Of a stretch of 64,000 nucleotides of DNA, positions 62,964 to 64,000 are shown piece by piece. The position numbers and the translations under genes were made by a program. This stretch comes from CAVONB01 sp963697205 (lineage in GTDB: Bacteria > Pseudomonadota > Alphaproteobacteria > Rhizobiales > Hyphomicrobiaceae): contig CAVONB010000007.1 of the NCBI GenBank assembly GCA_963697205.1, positions 124,001 through 188,000 on the forward strand, written 5' to 3'. Position 1 is the first letter of the stretch; every line of letters begins with the position of its first letter. The notes beneath the pieces were generated by a model. That model searched no databases. It had not been told where the DNA came from and worked only from the letters and a program-made list of their open reading frames with translations.

Positions 62964-64000
62964 ATGAGTCACATCCTGGACCGACTGACATTCTTCAAGC
63001 GCACGCAGGGCGAGTTCTCCGGCGGGCACGGCATCACCACCACCGAGGACCGCGCGTGGGAGGACGGCTATCGCAAACGCTGGGCTCACGACAAGGTCGT
63101 GCGATCCACGCACGGCGCCAATTGCACGGGCTCGTGCTCGTGGAAGATCTACGTCAAGGGCGGCATCGTCACATGGGAAACGCAACAGACCGACTATCCG
63201 CGCACGCGGCCGGATCTGCCCAACCACGAGCCGCGCGGCTGCTCGCGCGGGGCGTCCTACAGCTGGTATCTCTACTCCGGCAACCGCGTGAAATACCCAC
63301 TGGTGCGCTCCCGGCTCGTGCGCTTGTGGCGCGAGGCACGCAAGACGATGACGCCCGTCGCGGCGTGGAAATCGATTGTGGAGGATCCGGCAAAGCGGGC
63401 GTCGTACACCAAGAAGCGTGGACACGGCGGTCTGGTGCGCGCCGACTGGTCCGAGGTCAACGAGATCATCGCGGCGGCCAACGCCTACACGGCCAAGACC
63501 TACGGGCCCGACCGGATCCTGGGGTTCTCGCCGATCCCGGCGATGTCGATGGTGTCGTATGCGGCGGGTTCGCGCTACCTGTCGCTCATCGGCGGCGTGT
63601 GTATGTCGTTCTACGACTGGTACTGCGATCTGCCGCCGGCCAGCCCGCAGACGTGGGGGGAGCAGACGGACGTGCCGGAAAGTGCCGACTGGTACAATGC
63701 CGGCTTCCTGATTCTGTGGGGCTCCAACGTGCCGCAGACGCGCACGCCGGATGCGCACTTCTACACGGAGGTTCGCTACAAGGGCACGAAGAGCGTCGTC
63801 ATCTGCCCTGACTACTCGGAAGCCTCTAAGTTCGCCGACATGTGGCTGAGCGTGAAGCAGGGCACGGATTCGGCGCTGGCGATGGCCATGGGGCACGTCA
63901 TCCTGCGCGAGTTCCACGTCGACCGCAAGGTCGCCTACTTCGAGGATTACGCGCGCAAGTACACCGACATGCCGATGCTCGTGCGCCTCGTGAAGCGCGA
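62964..64000 (+). CDS. narG: respiratory nitrate reductase alpha subunit NarG (5' part; runs off the window)
   Basis: The first 345 codons of the membrane-bound nitrate reductase catalytic subunit. The FS0 iron-sulfur ligands are H50, C54, C58 and C93 (HGANCTGSCSW and RGCSRG), and FYDWYCDLPPASPQTWGEQTD holds the aspartate that binds molybdenum. The full protein has about 1,240 residues. With NarH and NarI, expected downstream, it reduces nitrate to nitrite at the cytoplasmic face. It needs the Mo cofactor made by moaC and moeA. Probably in one transcript with narK. Confidence 0.96.
   Translation, partial: MSHILDRLTFFKRTQGEFSGGHGITTTEDRAWEDGYRKRWAHDKVVRSTHGANCTGSCSWKIYVKGGIVTWETQQTDYPRTRPDLPNHEPRGCSRGASYSWYLYSGNRVKYPLVRSRLVRLWREARKTMTPVAAWKSIVEDPAKRASYTKKRGHGGLVRADWSEVNEIIAAANAYTAKTYGPDRILGFSPIPAMSMVSYAAGSRYLSLIGGVCMSFYDWYCDLPPASPQTWGEQTDVPESADWYNAGFLILWGSNVPQTRTPDAHFYTEVRYKGTKSVVICPDYSEASKFADMWLSVKQGTDSALAMAMGHVILREFHVDRKVAYFEDYARKYTDMPMLVRLVKR

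Overview
The window is high-GC DNA from an alphaproteobacterium, most likely of the Hyphomicrobiales. The trpC–moaC–moeA–lexA order, a phasin, clpS–clpA, mreBCD–mrdA–rodA, ruvC–ruvA and a fused NarK1–NarK2 next to narG all fit that group. No rRNA, tRNA or CRISPR array was seen.

Layout. 0–4 kb: histidine phosphatase, quinone-oxidoreductase-like protein and a D,D-carboxypeptidase with a SPOR domain. 4–8 kb: phasin, then clpS–clpA (adaptor and unfoldase of the ClpAP protease). 8–15 kb: a hypothetical protein, a GNAT acetyltransferase, lexA, the molybdopterin genes moeA and moaC, a peroxiredoxin-like gene whose catalytic Cys codon is TGA (a selenoprotein candidate), a CitE-like lyase, trpC and a BKACE enzyme. 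15–23.4 kb: a TadG-like vWA protein, an RNA methyltransferase, tlyA, dxs, xseB and a class II deacetylase-like hydrolase. 23.8–27.2 kb: an accessory patch with a REP-associated tyrosine transposase between palindromic repeats, a truncated toxin-activating acyltransferase, an Imm11-like immunity gene split by an IS1595-family element with an 8-bp target duplication, and another truncated reading frame. 27–36 kb: SDR, membrane protein, crotonase, two unrecognised exported proteins, a ComDE-like decarboxylase pair, an MBL-fold enzyme and a MetE-like protein. 36–42 kb: a nuclease-like orphan, ruvA, ruvC, RidA, a repeat-rich gap, a lysine-2,3-aminomutase-like protein and leuA. 42–48 kb: the rod-shape operon. 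48–56 kb: a benzoylformate-decarboxylase-like enzyme, a GMC oxidoreductase, coupled nhaA–carbonic anhydrase, dps, two small proteins and an OxyR-like regulator. 56–64 kb: an ABC transporter (NMT1/THI5-like), a Crp/Fnr regulator, narK and the start of narG, with a perfect FNR box upstream of narK.

The nitrate genes, the moaC/moeA cofactor genes and the FNR site point to anaerobic nitrate respiration. Dps, the OxyR-like regulator and the redox protein point to oxidative-stress handling.

At least nine genes carry reading-frame breaks. These include clpA, moeA, moaC, dxs, a BKACE gene, a MetE-like gene, leuA and the IS transposase. Nearly all are one-base insertions in otherwise well-conserved proteins, so I read most of them as sequence errors rather than true decay. 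The TGA in the peroxiredoxin-like gene is different: the frame is intact on both sides and the stop sits exactly on the catalytic cysteine.
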